Shown one piece after another: positions 1 to 12,181 of a stretch of 64,000 nucleotides of DNA. The position numbers were made by a program, and so were the translations under genes. The stretch covers positions 16,339,234 through 16,403,233 of the forward strand of contig CM037870.1 of assembly GCA_021292105.1 (NCBI GenBank), given 5' to 3'. This DNA is from Anadara kagoshimensis (Eukaryota > Mollusca > Bivalvia > Arcoida > Arcidae). The notes under the pieces are model-generated. The model was not told the DNA's origin. It searched no databases and was given only the letters and a program-made list of their open reading frames with translations. Within the stretch, counting starts at the first letter, position 1. Each line of letters opens with the position of its first letter.

Positions 1-1028
1 GGCGTACCGCCCTATACGCAAAAACGCAAGTGCGTACACATATAATTTGTCAAAAAATTATTTTTAAAAAAAATTAAACAAAGTAAACGAGAGAGAGCGC
101 GCGCGTGTGTGTGTGTGTGCTTCCAAATTTTCTTGAAAGTACAGACAAACATCTTCATTTGTAATCGGAGCTCAAATTTGAAAATCTTTCAAATTATTAA
201 ACCAACAACTTTTATCCATTTATTCTATGATACAAACGCAGAGAACATGTGTGGTTAAACCTGGTTAAAACTTCCAAGGATCAGTATGATTCTCATATTT
301 AAAAATTGTAATTAAGCTCTAATTTGTATCAAAACACGAGAAGGTATTGTTTATCTGTCTCAAAATGCAAGAAAAGCCGCGTTGAAGCATTTTACATTTC
401 AAAATTTTACGGGGGAGCATGCCCCCGGACTCCCTAGCGTGGTCGCGCCTTTGGCGCTCCATGTTTGCGTACACATATAATCAGGTCACGGTACGGCGCT
501 GATTTCACGGCAAAAAACTTTCGTTATTACGCGGGTTGACGCCCTAAATTTTATCAGCACTCCGGTCATAATGCGAAGATTAATAATATTTCACTAGCAA
601 TATCCGTTAATTGGAGTTTCAAATATTTATTAATGAAATGTAAAGCAACACGCCTACATTGAGGGCTTATCAGTAATTTATTATTTTTTCAAAACTGGAC
701 AATATATTCCATAATTTCTCAGTATTGATTGCAAGGTAGGTTTCAAATAAATAACGCCTGCTACCATCCTTAAAAGAAGGAATGTTTGTTTGTTGGTCCA
801 ATTTGCATTTGCAGTGTCGGCGAACCCGCATCTAGCAACAGGCTTTCATTTATATCTCTAATAATTAGATTATGGCTTCTGAATGTATAATTATGGAATA
901 CATGTTTTTAAGATATATCGCATGGTACACATGACACTTCAGGTGACACTTTGAAGTGTCATTTTATATGACGATCTCAAAAACATATGTACACATGATA
1001 CTTTCAATGACACACATTGCACTCCTAA
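1..1028. other. Left flank, no gene seen
   Basis: AT-rich. GCGTACACATATAAT occurs at 32-46 and again at 467-481, framing about 420 bp that holds a GC-rich block (GGGGGAGCATGCCCCCGGAC). This could be the edges of an insertion. No ORF of interest. Confidence 0.4.
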
Positions 1029-1374
1029 TAGTAATTGGTAGAGTGTTCGCTCCGTAAGTGGGAGGTCGTGGGTTCAAATCCCGACAGGGTCTGACCCAAG
1101 ACTTAAAAAGAGGTATTGGCTGTTCTTTCGTCACGCACTCAGCATTACGAAATGAAAGTCACGGTTCTGTCGGATGGGAACTTAAAATAAATGAAATCCC
1201 GTGTCTTGGTAGGCTTGGTACGATAAAGAACCCTGCTGTTTAATGCCATCAGCGCAACGCACAGGCAAAATTTCTGCACCTTTGCCTATAGCTGGCGACG
1301 TCTTGATATAAGTGAAATATTCTTGACTGGGACGTTTAACACCATTACTCAACTCAACTCAACTCCCAATGGCA
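1029..1374 (+). mobile_element. SINE family 1, full-length copy
   Basis: Head resembles a tRNA (TTGGTAGAGTGTTCGCTCCG; B box GGTTCAAATCC). Body landmarks: GAAATGAAAGTCACGGTTCT, TGGGAACTTAAAATAAATGA, CAGGCAAAATTTCTGCACCT, GCGACGTC; it ends TCTTGACTGGGACGTT and (ACTCA)n. Non-autonomous tRNA-derived retroposon. Confidence 0.85.
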
Positions 1375-1665
1375 CTCCAATTGACACACGTGGTGCTCCC
1401 AATGACACCCATAACAGCGCTTCCAATTTCACACATTCCCAATGACACACACGACCCTGCCAATCACACATGAAACTCACAATCACAATCACAAGCGTGT
1501 CACTCTAAATCACAAAAAATGACACTACCATAATATGACATGACACTATCAATGACACACATGCCATTCCCAATGACACATATGACACACCCAGTGGCTC
1601 ATATGACACTCTCCCGATGGCTCGCGTAACAATCCCTATAACACACATGAAACTCCCAATGTCAC
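1367..1665 (+). repeat. Degenerate short tandem repeat (CCCAATGACACACATGACACT type)
   Basis: Roughly 20-bp units sharing CCAATGACACA and ATGACACTC with many substitutions; follows SINE copy 1 directly. Confidence 0.6.
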
Positions 1666-1684
1666 CTTTATCTAGACGTTTGGT

Positions 1685-1815
1685 TCTTGGATTGTGGGGA
1701 AAACTGGAGTGCCTGTAGAAACCACCAAGCAAGCTAACCGACACATTTCTCACACTAGGATCTGTATGTAGATGTAGACATTGTGAGGTGCGCTTCAGAC
1801 CACTTAGCCACAAAG
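1685..1815 (-). mobile_element. SINE family 2 fragment, minus
   Basis: AAACTGGAGTGCCTGTAGAA, GCTAACCGACACATTTCTCA and a minus-strand tRNA-like part (GCTTCAGACCACTTAGCCAC). Confidence 0.6.
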
Positions 1816-1869
1816 GAACCTTCACATTTAGAGGGTTCCTTGCTGCAGTTTCTCAATCATTAATTATTT

Positions 1870-2043
1870 AAGATTCCCCTTAACTTAAATTTGGCAATTT
1901 TCTTATCCTTATAATTTTGCTAATTTCGGAATCAATTCAAACTTATGACGGGCTCATTCGTTTTCAGTTTTTGAGAATAATGTTAATTTGTAGTTCAGAA
2001 ATAGACTGTCAAAATTTGCTAAATTTAAGTTGAGGGAAATCTT
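1870..2043. repeat. Palindromic MITE-like repeat (174 bp)
   Basis: AAGATTCCCCTTAACTTAAA is mirrored by TTTAAGTTGAGGGAAATCTT, with inner TTTGGCAA / TTGCTAAA. No flanking duplication identified. Confidence 0.65.
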
Positions 2044-2085
2044 AGTGAAGAAATACTTGTGAAACTGGGGCCTGATATTCTCTGG

Positions 2086-2086
<1 letters not shown>

Positions 2087-2164
<78 letters not shown>
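2087..2164 (+). repeat. (CA)n(TA)n microsatellite
   Basis: About 28 CA units followed by about 10 TA units. Confidence 0.95.
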
Positions 2165-2269
2165 CTATAATTGATTTTTTAGTGTATCAAGAAATTGGGG
2201 AGGCATTACAAAAACAAACTTAACATGAACATAGTATAGAAACTAGAAAAACTGCGAGCCACAAGCTCA

Positions 2270-2545
2270 CAAAAAATACCCCACCCCCCCCCCGGCTCCC
2301 AAAAATCTATCGGATTAAATTTTTAAATAGGAGTTGCACATCTACATTATATCACAAAGATTGTGTGAAAGTTTCATGAAAATCCATTGAAGGGTTTAGG
2401 AGGAGTTGCGGATAAAGAGATATGTACCCTAAGGTGTAACGGAAGGACGGACACACGGACGGACACACGGACGGACACCCCTATCACTATATACCCCCCA
2501 CTTTTAAGCGGGGGGGGGGAGGTATAAATATGTTTACAACCGTAA
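2270..2545. mobile_element. Helitron-like or related fragment with GGACGGACAC repeats
   Basis: A C-run, the motif AGTTTCATGAAAATCCATTG, three tandem CGGACGGACACA units (about 2442-2480) and TATACCCCCCACTTTTAAGC then a G-run. Similar passages are common in bivalve repeats; class not certain. Confidence 0.35.
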
Positions 2546-2799
2546 GATTCATAATACACATAGTAATTATAAATATTATCTATTACAAAGATCTGTCCGA
2601 CACACTTGGTATCAATATAAATTTTCTTAGCTTATCTATTTATCTATTTGTATAAATATTATCAAAGAAAGGAAAGGTTTCAAACCTATGAATTATAAAT
2701 ATGTAAATTATATGATAAACAAAGGTATAGGTTTATAATCTGAATTAATCCACGTAGATAGATAAGAGTATAATACAGGCATGTCGAAAGTTTAACACC

Positions 2800-2855
2800 G
2801 AGCAAACGAGTTGAGTGAGTGAGTAATGGTGATTAACGTCCCAGTCAAGAATGAG
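2800..2855 (-). mobile_element. SINE family 1 tail fragment, minus
   Basis: GTGATTAACGTCCCAGTCAA then GAATGA: only the 3' end is kept, just before the longer copy at 2971. Confidence 0.5.
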
Positions 2856-2970
2856 ACTGAGCTAACGAGAAGAAGTTGAAGCTAAGTTTCCGAGCAGCCG
2901 AGATATGATGGGTAGTAACCAAAAACCTGCCTGGGTAATTGATTGATTGATTGATCGATTGATTGATTGA

Positions 2971-3300
2971 TTGGAATTTTACGTCCCAGTCAAGAATATT
3001 TCACTTACATCGACGCCGCCAGCGTCAACGGGAAAGTATAGCAGAAATTTTGACCTTTGCAGTGCGCTCAGGACAATTTTAAGGGAGGGTGCTTTAACGA
3101 TCCATGCCTGCCCGTGGTACGGGGAATCGGTTTTAAGGTCTCTCCCGAAGAGTCTCCTGACTTTTATTTCTAAATGCCGAGTGCTTGGTGAAAGGAAAGT
3201 AACTACCTATTTTCAAGTCTTTGAAGGACCCTGTCGTGTTCGAACACGGGATCTCCCACATATAAAGCAAGCACTCTGTACCAACTGACATACTGCAATG
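2971..3300 (-). mobile_element. SINE family 1 copy, minus strand
   Basis: Tail TTACGTCCCAGTCAAGAATA at the left, tRNA-like head (TTCGAACACGGGATCTCCCA) at the right. A (GATT)n tract at 2938-2971 forms the variable 3' tail. Confidence 0.8.
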
Positions 3301-3389
3301 GTTACAGGAAGGTAGATAACAGCTGTCAAGATATTGCTAACAAGGGGTCGATATGAACTTTCGATACGCTTTGATTGGCTGATTGAATT

Positions 3390-3790
3390 GTTTTTTACGT
3401 CCCAATCAAGAAAAATTCACTTATAATGAGACATCAAAAACTATAGGTGTAGTGACAGAAATTTTGATCCTTGCAGTACACTCAGGGCAATGTAGAGGGA
3501 GGGCTCTTTAACGTTCCACGCCTGTCGTGACACGGAGGTCTCTTCTGAAGAGTCGCGTGACTTTCTTTCCAGATATATAACATGTGATGCAAAAATAAAT
3601 TCTGTTGCAATTAGTTCCAGGTTTGATCATTTTTCGGCTAGAATGACTAGACTAAATTAAATTGAGAGTGTTTTGGTGATTAAAAAGTAACAACCCATTT
3701 TCAAGCCTTGGACAGACCCGAAAGGGGTTCGAACCTGTGACCTTCCACATACGAAGCGAGTAATCTACCAACTAAGCTACCATATACGTA
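3390..3790 (-). mobile_element. SINE family 1 copy with internal insertion, minus
   Basis: Tail TTACGTCCCAATCAAGAAAA, head GGGTTCGAACCTGTGACCTT. About 95 bases of unrelated sequence (near 3568-3660) interrupt the body after TGACTTTCTTTCC. Confidence 0.7.
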
Positions 3791-3839
3791 GAGGCTATCG
3801 GGAGATTAGATATAGTTGTCGAGATATTGTTTGTTAGTT

Positions 3840-4380
3840 GGTTGGTTGAATGTTGCTTAACGTAACATCAGCATTTTTTCAGCTATTCGCGATGAGAACT
3901 ATTTTTATTAATCTCTATGGATTAATCTAGGAACAATTTTGTGTATGCATGTAATGTGCGAGTGTGTTATATAGTCTGCCTTGTACTAGCGCGCACTCAG
4001 GGCGACTTAAAGTTAAAGTGCTAGTTCACCGAGTCAGTACACCGCAGACAAGCGTACCACTCTCCCACAGGGTGGCGAACCTACGTCATAGACGCGACAG
4101 ATCGTTCGTGAAGTTATTCTGCCTTCTTTAGGCACATTGAGATAACTATAAACTGATGGGAAGTATTAAAATTCAGTTAAAACTCACCACGAGTCGATCG
4201 TTTGGCCGCCATAGTTGTGTTTACGAATCGAAGTCGCATAGACCTATGACGTAAGTTCGCCAACCTGTCCCAGTCCATTATACTGATACAAGGTTAACCA
4301 GTAAAGGCCACTGGCAAGGACAATTCACTTTCCCACATGTGGTCTGAGCGAGACTCGAACTCACCGGAGATATTGCTAAC
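3840..4380 (-). mobile_element. SINE family 4 copy, minus strand, split by a MITE
   Basis: Starts TTGCTTAACGTAACATCAGC (3' tail) and ends in a minus-strand tRNA-like head (GGTCTGAGCGAGACTCGAAC). The 200-bp MITE at 4068 sits in the middle. Only one copy in the window. Confidence 0.4.
4068..4267. mobile_element. 200-bp MITE inside a SINE-4 copy
   Basis: Ends CAGGGTGGCGAACCTACGTC / GACGTAAGTTCGCCAACCTG are inverted with few mismatches, with TCCCA just outside each end. It interrupts an older minus-strand SINE. Class uncertain (hAT-like tip). Confidence 0.65.
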
Positions 4381-4934
4381 GAGGGACCGACATGATCTGT
4401 CGATTTGGCAATAATTTATTAGCTTAGTGTTAAACTTTGGACAGGCCCGTACTGTATTAACGTTGACAGTAGAATCTTTATCTTAAATCTACCGCCAATA
4501 TATAAATCTGGTAACACCGTTATTTCACAGACTTATGTATCATGTTTGGTAAACAAGCCACACATTTTTAACTCTTATCCAATCATATGTCATAAACTTA
4601 TACATATATATTTTTAACTACCTATGTTCAGAATTTTTAAGTGGAATTTTCAAAATCCATATTTTTCAAATAACAACACACTTCAAAGTTTTTAAAAGTA
4701 ACTGAAGGCGCTTTTGTTAACATGTCTTATATTTGTTATTTCTTGAGATTAACTAACTCATACATAGAAGTTGGTTTTTATTTATTATTTTTTCATGCCT
4801 GTGGTAACGCTCTTCAACATACCTTATTCATGATTTGACTGATTACGTCGTGAAAAAAAAACCGAAATTCGAAGATATAATTAAGCAACAACAACAACAA
4901 TTATATGTTGTTTTGTTTTGTTGTATGAGGTTTG

Positions 4935-5405
4935 TTTTGTTATATAGTTAAACAACTTTGACCTATCCGTTTGACCTTTCATTTGGAATAGTCATATATT
5001 GGGTCCACCCAATACATATGTAGCGTTTGGATTCGCAGTTAATGCATATGCACATTGTCAATGCAGTGGCGGATTTAGGGGAGGGTTGCGGGGGTTGCAA
5101 CCCCCCCCCCTTTGAAAAATTTAAAGAGAGAGAGAGTGAGATATTGACTGATTAAAATTATTTTCTTGGCCCCATCGGGGCTCTGCCCTAGACCCATCGT
5201 CTCTGGAAGCTCGCATCTAGCATTGATATAATTCTCGCCCCTCCCTTTACAAATCCTGTATAGATCTCAACCCCCCCCCTTTCAAAAAATCCTGTATCCG
5301 CCCCTGCAATGATTAGTGTTCACATCATATAGACGAAATATACTCATGTGATCCCTATTACTTAAATTAATGAATTTGTTTTGCTGTCATCATGTTGTGT
5401 TTTAT
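4935..5405. mobile_element. MITE family C copy, truncated, with nested 243-bp MITE
   Basis: Shares AAACAACTTTGACCTATCCG, TTTGACCTTTCATT, GATTAGTGTT and TCCCTATT landmarks with the complete copy at 6489-6742. Its right terminal repeat is not seen. Confidence 0.5.
5064..5306. mobile_element. 243-bp hAT-like MITE
   Basis: Ends CAGTGGCGGATTTAGG / CCTGTATCCGCCCCTG (imperfect inverted repeats), with CAATG just outside each end. Inner C-runs and TTTGAAAAAT / TTTCAAAAAAT extend the symmetry. It is inserted in a copy of MITE family C (4935-5405). Confidence 0.65.
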
Positions 5406-5452
5406 TGTGTTGTGTTTGCTTGTGTTGTGTTTTGCTGTATATTACATATTAT

Positions 5453-6421
5453 ACCAGTTTTAATTTTACAGCACTAGACGGCCATTTCGGAATACAGTTC
5501 CTCATCAGTAGTGCTTGGACCAATACAGTCAAACCTGCCTTAAAGGCCACCTCTATATAAGGGCCACCTGCTTATAAAGGCCAGTAGAATTTTGTCCCAA
5601 TTGTTCTTTATTCATATTATTTGAACCTGTATATAAAGGCCACCTGCCCAGAAAGGCCATTTTTACTGGTTCCCTTGGGTGGCCTTTATAGACAGGTTTG
5701 ACTGTATTATGAAACCAAAATTATTTCGAAGATGTTGAAAAGCTACCCAAAGGACCAAAATATATTTTACCAAATTAAGCTAAGGAAATACTTTGCATGA
5801 GGGAGTATACCTTAGGTTTTGAGAAATTTCAAATTTTAACTTGCAGGAAATTTAGACAATTATAGTATATTTCTGACAATAATACGAAATTATTGCCTAC
5901 TGAGTTTGTGATATCCTCGGTGCACCAGCCACCAGCAGAGATATCGGCTCAGGGGTTTAAATTACATAATATACCAGTTTTAATTTTACAGCACTAGACG
6001 GCCGTTTCGGAATACAGTTCCTCATCAGTAGTGCTTGGACCAATATTATGAAACCAAAATTATTTCGAAGATGTTGAAAAGCTACCCAAAGGACCAAAAT
6101 ATATTTTACCAAATTAAGCTAAGGAAATACTTTGCATGAGGGAGTATACCTTAGGTTTTGAGAAATTTCAAATTTTAACTTGCAGGAAATTTAGACAATT
6201 ATATTATATTTCTGACAATAATACGAAATTATTGCCTACTGAGTTTGTGATATCCTCGGGGCACCAGCCACCAGCAGAGATATCTGCTCAGGGGTTTAAA
6301 TTACATAATATACCAGTTTTAATTTTACAGCACTAGACGGCCGTTTCAGAATACAATTCCTCATCAGTAGTGCTTGGACCAAAATTATGAAACCAAAATT
6401 ATTTCGAAGATGTTGAAAAGT
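5453..6421 (+). repeat. 339-bp tandem repeat, about 2.3 copies
   Basis: Units begin ACCAGTTTTAATTTTACAGC at 5453, 5973 and 6312. Once a 181-bp insertion in the first copy is removed, both spacings are exactly 339. The third copy stops near GATGTTGAAAAG. Copies differ by only a few bases, so the duplication is fairly recent. Confidence 0.9.
5526..5704 (+). mobile_element. MITE family A copy 1 (179 bp, TA duplication)
   Basis: Inverted ends CAGTCAAACCTG / CAGGTTTGACTG with internal inverted TATAAAGGCCACC motifs, flanked by TA. The second 339-bp unit carries the empty site (GCTTGGACCAATATTATGAA), proving the TA duplication. Tc1/mariner-type MITE. Confidence 0.9.
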
Positions 6422-6488
6422 GTTGTATTTGTTATGTTGTTTATTTTGTTGAGTTTTGTGTTGTGTTTGTTTGTTGTGTATATTGTGT

Positions 6489-6742
6489 TATAGGCCGGCA
6501 AACAACATTGACCTGTCCGTTTGACCTTTCATTAGGAATATTCATATAGAAGGGTCCATCCAAATACATGGGTATTGTTAGGAATTGCAGGAAATTATGA
6601 AATTAGTGTATACATAAGGCACTTGATTAGTGTTCTTATAATGTAGTCGAATCGAACATGTGTGTTCCCTATTCATAAATGCACTGGTCCGTGATAGATA
6701 TTTAAATTAAAGCTCGAGCAGACAGGTCAATGTTGTTAACCT
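6489..6742. mobile_element. MITE family C copy 2
   Basis: Inverted ends AACAACATTGACCTGTC / GACAGGTCAATGTTGTT with an outer TAGG / CCTA. Lies directly beyond the 339-bp tandem repeat and a TTGTG-rich stretch. Confidence 0.7.
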
Positions 6743-6959
6743 AGATATATATCGTGTTGTGTTGTTTTATTGTGGTGTTTTTAATATGTTGTTTGAACTA
6801 GATATTTGTTAATTCCCTAAACAACAACCATTACAAAGAAAATGCGTCAACAGGCGTGAAATTGTCACAGATATGTCATAGAAAAATGACAATATAAACG
6901 TTAATCAAAATTTTGGTTTTTGACTGGTTCAATGATCATTTTGACACGATGAGAGTAGC

Positions 6960-7027
6960 CGCACAAAACCGGACAACTGGATGACACGCTTCAGTGAAGA
7001 CGGAGAGAAAAATCACGCCTGGTGCAG
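6960..7027 (+). other. Possible 5' UTR exon of gene 1
   Basis: The coding start at 7851 lies one base after a TTTTCAG acceptor, so at least one non-coding exon should lie upstream. The best nearby donor is GCAG|GTAAAC with GT at 7028-7029. The left limit is arbitrary because no TATA box or initiator could be recognised. A second candidate donor, TGG|GTACGC near 7411, follows the (GA)n tract. Transcript data would decide. Confidence 0.25.
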
Positions 7028-7342
7028 GTAAACACACACGAATATTTTTACGGATTTTAGGCTCTTTTGTAATTGTTTGCCTTTTATATATTCATTGACA
7101 TAAAACATGGATTTTGTTGGGTTAGAGAATTCAGTGCAAAATTTAAAATATTGATTATGAATATATAAAGTTGGTATTGTAGATGGGTGTGGTCGTCCAC
7201 AAGGTCGCCGGTGAAAGTGACGGGGAAAATATTCTTTTTTTCATTTGTATACCCGTCAATCCATTATAAACGTGAAGTGTTGAGCTTGTCGAGAGGGATT
7301 GGATCAGCTGTTGGAATGTTTACTTCGTGAAATACATACAAG

Positions 7343-7398
7343 AGAGAGAGAAGAGAGAGAGAGGAGAAGAGAGAGAGAGGAGAGAGAGAGAGAGAGAT
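7343..7398 (+). repeat. Impure (GA)n microsatellite
   Basis: GAGA blocks interrupted by AAGAG and GGAG, upstream of gene 1. Confidence 0.9.
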
Positions 7399-7850
7399 GG
7401 CTCAAGCAAGCTGGGTACGCCTATTACATAATTATTTATTATATAAATCAGTCATATGGTTTCCTGTATACAACATAAAAAAATTAATGCCCGTTTTGAC
7501 AATCTACGGTGGCCCATAAGTGACACGAAACATATTTTCATAATACGCGCGCACATATTTCTGTCCAACCCCATGAAGTCGCATGAGTAAAAAATACAGT
7601 AATGGTTTCTTTTCAATGATCGGTCAACCCAAGGTAGTGGCCAAGCAACAGGTTTTTCTTCGAGTGAAACATAGTGGTTTCATTTCAAAGAACAAGGTAT
7701 GGAGGATTGTGGCGTACTTGCCTCGGCAGATGACCAATTAGCTTCATTGGTATAGCGTCCCGCTAGTATAGGGGGTGGGGTTGGGTGGGACTGGGTGCTG
7801 TATTTGACCCTTAGTTTTTACTTATCATTGAACCATTTCATATTTTCAGA

Positions 7851-7892
7851 ATGAAGACTACTTTGGTCATTATCAGCATTGTAATAGTACAG
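7851..7892 (+). CDS. Gene 1 exon 1: signal peptide
   Basis: Encodes 14 residues, MKTTLVIISIVIVQ, a basic residue followed by a hydrophobic run typical of a secretory signal peptide. A TTTTCAG acceptor directly precedes the ATG and the donor is CAG|GTAGGT (phase 0). It is too short to be found as an ORF; it was recognised by its position, its donor and its clean fit to the next exon. Confidence 0.65.
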
Positions 7893-10800
7893 GTAGGTCT
7901 ATGATATCATGCTAACTGAACCCCACATAGGGGCAGGGATGGACTTGGACCTTGTGGTCGCCTGGACGACTTCTAATGTAGGGGCAGATAACCCTTCAGA
8001 TCGGGCCTCGATTTCTGCGTATGACCTGACGGGGTTTACAAATGAAATAAAAGTCACGGAAGAGACCTTAATAGTTACGATAGGCATGAAACCTCCTTAC
8101 TAATTGTTCCGAGCGCACTTCAATGGTAAAATCTCTGGCACTTCACCTATAGCTGGTGGGGCTTCGATAAAACTGAAATATTATTAGCTAGGACGTAAAT
8201 CCCATTAAATCAATTCATATTTGTAACACCACTGTAATTTTAAAGCATTGTCATTTTTTTTTATTTTAGAAGTTGAATTTAATTTGAATAAATACATTTT
8301 TGAAAAGAGCACATGGTTATTTGTATTATTTTATTGAAATTAAAAAAAATCTTTTACAATTCCTTGTATCATTTCATGAAAATTCATTAAGAATTTTTGT
8401 ACAATTTCCTTGTATTCTATAATTATTTGGCCACAGTTTTAAAAACCCTGCAGACTGTGCATTTCATCATATTGTAGCCAATAGTATAGGGTTCGCTCTC
8501 CATGGGTCAGTTGTTTTCTCCGGACATTCCGGTTTCCTTCATCATTCATGAACTGACCTTCTGGATTTATAAAAGTGAAAAAAAACTTGTCCGTGGCACA
8601 AAACTTTGTTACTCCGCTTCGCTTCAATACAAACTTGCTCTCATATTTACCCTTCCGGAGCACCCGGCCTCACTTTTCTGGTGGAAGTTCACGTGTCTAA
8701 GCTAACTTGTCAGTTCCAAAGATTTTACTTTGCTTCTGGATTGTGATTCGGACATGGATCAGTATGTTTGTTTTTGATTTATATTTTTTCTATCTTACAG
8801 GTACAGAAAAGTTTATCACTCCATAATCCGACAATGGGGCCAGGAACGAGTAAGTTTGGTATTAAATTACAGTCAAACTTGTCTATAAAGGCCACGCAAG
8901 GGAACCAGTAAAAGTGGCCTTTATGGACAGATGGCATTTGTATACAGGTTCAAATAATATGATAAAAGAACAATTGGGATATAGTTCTACTGGCCTTTAT
9001 AAACAGGTGGTCCTTATATGAAGGTGGTCTATAAGGCAGGTTGGACTGTACATAAATTATGTGGGCGTCTTCATAGTTTTGTAAATAAATTAACCGATAA
9101 CCCTTTGATACTTAGGGGATGAATTGCCCGAGTAGTCTTAAACTGTGTGCTTGTGAATCACAAGCGCTTCTCACGACCTACATGTAGTTTCGAGTCCCGC
9201 TCGGGCAGATCCAAGTTTGGGTGCGAAAGTTTGTAAGATCGCTTGCCGATTTACCGCGAAGGTTGTTGTTTTTCTCAACTCCACTCTTTGATGCAATTTA
9301 GATTTTGAATAGGTAATATTTGTTGACTGAACAAAAACAGTGTCTTTAAAACTACATGTTTCCATGATGTGGGATCTTTACTTGGCACAGTTATAATTAC
9401 ACATGGCAGCACCAACTACTGATTCTGTTTTTGACCCCCCCCCCTTTGACGGTAGACATTAAACGTTAGAGAACCCTTATTAAGTTAACTTTCACATTCA
9501 AAGTAAGATTCCCCTGTTACTTCTCTGATAACTGTACTAGAGTTATCTTTCTTTGACCGTAATTCATACTTTTTTACTACAAATTTATCAGCAATGCGAA
9601 TTGTTAAATAATTTGGAACCCGGTGTCATTTACCGCCAATATGCTGCGAATAATAATTAAGCTATGTAATTAAAAACCTACTGACAAAAAAATTACCGTA
9701 AAGTTCTTACCGTTTTTGGCGGATAAACTCTTGTTTCTTTTGTAGTTACAGCGTGAATAAAATTTCACTCGAGTTGTTTTAACTACTGTAGAAACCACTG
9801 TGTTTATGACAGTGAAATTCTCTTTATATCCATAGAAAATCAAATAAAATTGAATAAAGATTGATATTATTCGCTTACTTGTACCTAGTCGTAACAGGAA
9901 ATCAGGTATGTCTGTAGAAAGGAAAATGTTGGCGTTATTGGAAATTTTACATGGCGAAAATGGCGAAGTTTACACCAGAAGTGATGTCCCTGGTGACGTT
10001 TTACGTCATATGCGCAACAGAATCCGCCATTTGCCTGGTTTTTTAACATGTTAAATCCCCATAGGGTCAACGTTTTACCCTGTGCAGATATATTCTGAGT
10101 TAATCTCGGATGCGCATACAGATTTCCTGTTGCGACTAGGTACAAGTAAGTGAAAAATATCAATTTTTTATTCAAATTTATTTGATTTTCTATGGATATG
10201 AAGATTATTCATGTCATAAACAGAGTGGTTCCTACAGTAAGTGCTGCATCTGAGGCCTTATTCAAATACTAATTCTCTTTATTTTTTCAGCGACAGTTTA
10301 CCGAAATAAAATGTCACGCGTCACTGATTTTCATCTCGGAAAGAGTTCCATTTGTACCGACCACTAACATTTTGACTAAAAGGGCCTAATAATGACGGAG
10401 TCAAGCAATTTTGAACATTTCTGAGAAAAATAATATTTCAGAACTTTTACATAGAATTTAATAGGCGTGGGTACAAACGGAAATCTTACCTTCAACTCAT
10501 TAGGAATGAGTGTCGGAGTACTTTTTCTGAGGCCTGACTCAACTCGTTCAGAACGAGTGGCCGAGTGGTTTACATGAGGCCTGACTCCACTCGTTCAGAA
10601 TGAGTGTCTGATTGGTTTATCTGAGGCCTGACTAAACTCGTTCAGAATGAGTGTCCGAGTACTTCATATGAGGCCTGACTAAACTCGTTCAGAATGAGTG
10701 TCCGAGTACTTCATATGAGGCCTGACTCAACTTGATCAGAATGAGTGTCCGAGTACTTCATATGAGGCCTGACTCAACTCGTTCAGAATGAGTGTCCGAG

Positions 10801-12068
10801 TACTTCATATGAGGCCTGACTCAACTTGTTCAGAATGAGTGTCCGAGTACTTCATATGAGGCCTGACTCAACTCGTACAGAATGAGTGTCCGAGTGCTTC
10901 ATCTAAGGCCTGACTAAACTCGTTCAGAATGAGTGTCCGAGTACTTCATATGAGGCCTGACTCAACTTGTTCAGAATGAGTGTCCGAGTACTTCATATGA
11001 GGCCTGACTCAACTCGTTCAGAATGAGTGTCCGAGTACTTCATCTGAGGCCTGTCTTATCTAAGACCAGACTTATTTAATTTTGCAGTGACAGTTGATTG
11101 TGGTTACAGCTCTACAGAGGCAGAGATTACCTATATCGGAGAGCCTTATGCAGTTGTTGCTTATGACGATAATGGTGAAACATATTTCTTTCACGAGGAA
11201 GTTTCCACGGCAACGTTTACAAAAGTAATACCCTTTCAGAAAAATGAAACAACAAATTTGGCGTTTCAGGTAAGCAATATAAGTTATTCAGGCTTTGCAG
11301 GGTACCCCATCAGCTGGTTACAAGGCCCCATATACCAGTCAATGATTTATGTGCCTTAGGTTGCGGTAGTTCAGTTGGTACAGTGCTCGCTCTGTAATTT
11401 GAAGGTTGTGGGTTCGATCCCTGGCAGGGTCTACCCAAGACTTGAAAGTCGGTAGAGACTTTTTTTTTTTTTTTTTTTTTTTTTTGCCAAGCACTCAAAG
11501 TCACGGTTCTTTCGGATGGGAATGAATGAGATCCACCGTTACGATAGGCGTGACAAGCATGGCCGTAACTACCATTGAGGCAAGTGAGGCGGTTGCCTCA
11601 CCTAGAATTTTGCTGAGGTTTTTGACTGATTTTAAGGAATACATAAATTTGTGCCACACAACGAAAACCCCTACTGCATAATGCCATCAGCGCAACGCAC
11701 AGGCAAAATTTCTGCACCATTGCCAATAGCTGGCGATGTCTCAATATTTGTGAAATAGTCTTGACCGGGACGTTAAACACCATTACTCAACTCCGCAGGC
11801 GGGGCACATGCATATGGATCTGGGTAACATGATAAAAACCTATAGAACGTTTTGGTCACCTTTCAAATCTGTGCAAGGAAGTAGATATAGTTTCAAGGTC
11901 TTTTTATGTTCGATTTTGGTATTCTGTGTGACTTAGGTACATTGCCGACGTGTAACTATACTTTTTGTATGCATGTCTTGAGTTGTTTTATTTTTACTCA
12001 TAAATGCCGCGTAAGTTAAGCGTTTATGTTGTTACAATATTATGCCACCATGTCTACGACAACGATGG

Positions 12069-12099
<31 letters not shown>

Positions 12100-12133
12100 A
12101 GTGATGATAATATTGATGATGATGATGACTACA

Positions 12134-12181
<48 letters not shown>

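Noticed and set aside
1029-1100. A functional tRNA gene
   Set aside because: The A- and B-box parts belong to a repeated SINE with a common body; the cloverleaf is incomplete and many diverged copies exist. The same applies at 11355, 16988, 19972 and 21600.
1505-1825. 106-codon minus-strand ORF
   Set aside because: Spans a degenerate ACACATGACA repeat and a SINE-2 fragment; no domain.
10493-11052. CRISPR-like array (regular repeat spacing)
   Set aside because: The whole 47-bp unit repeats with no unique spacers, no cas genes, and it lies in a eukaryotic intron. The same reasoning applies to the 43-, 31- and 29-bp arrays.
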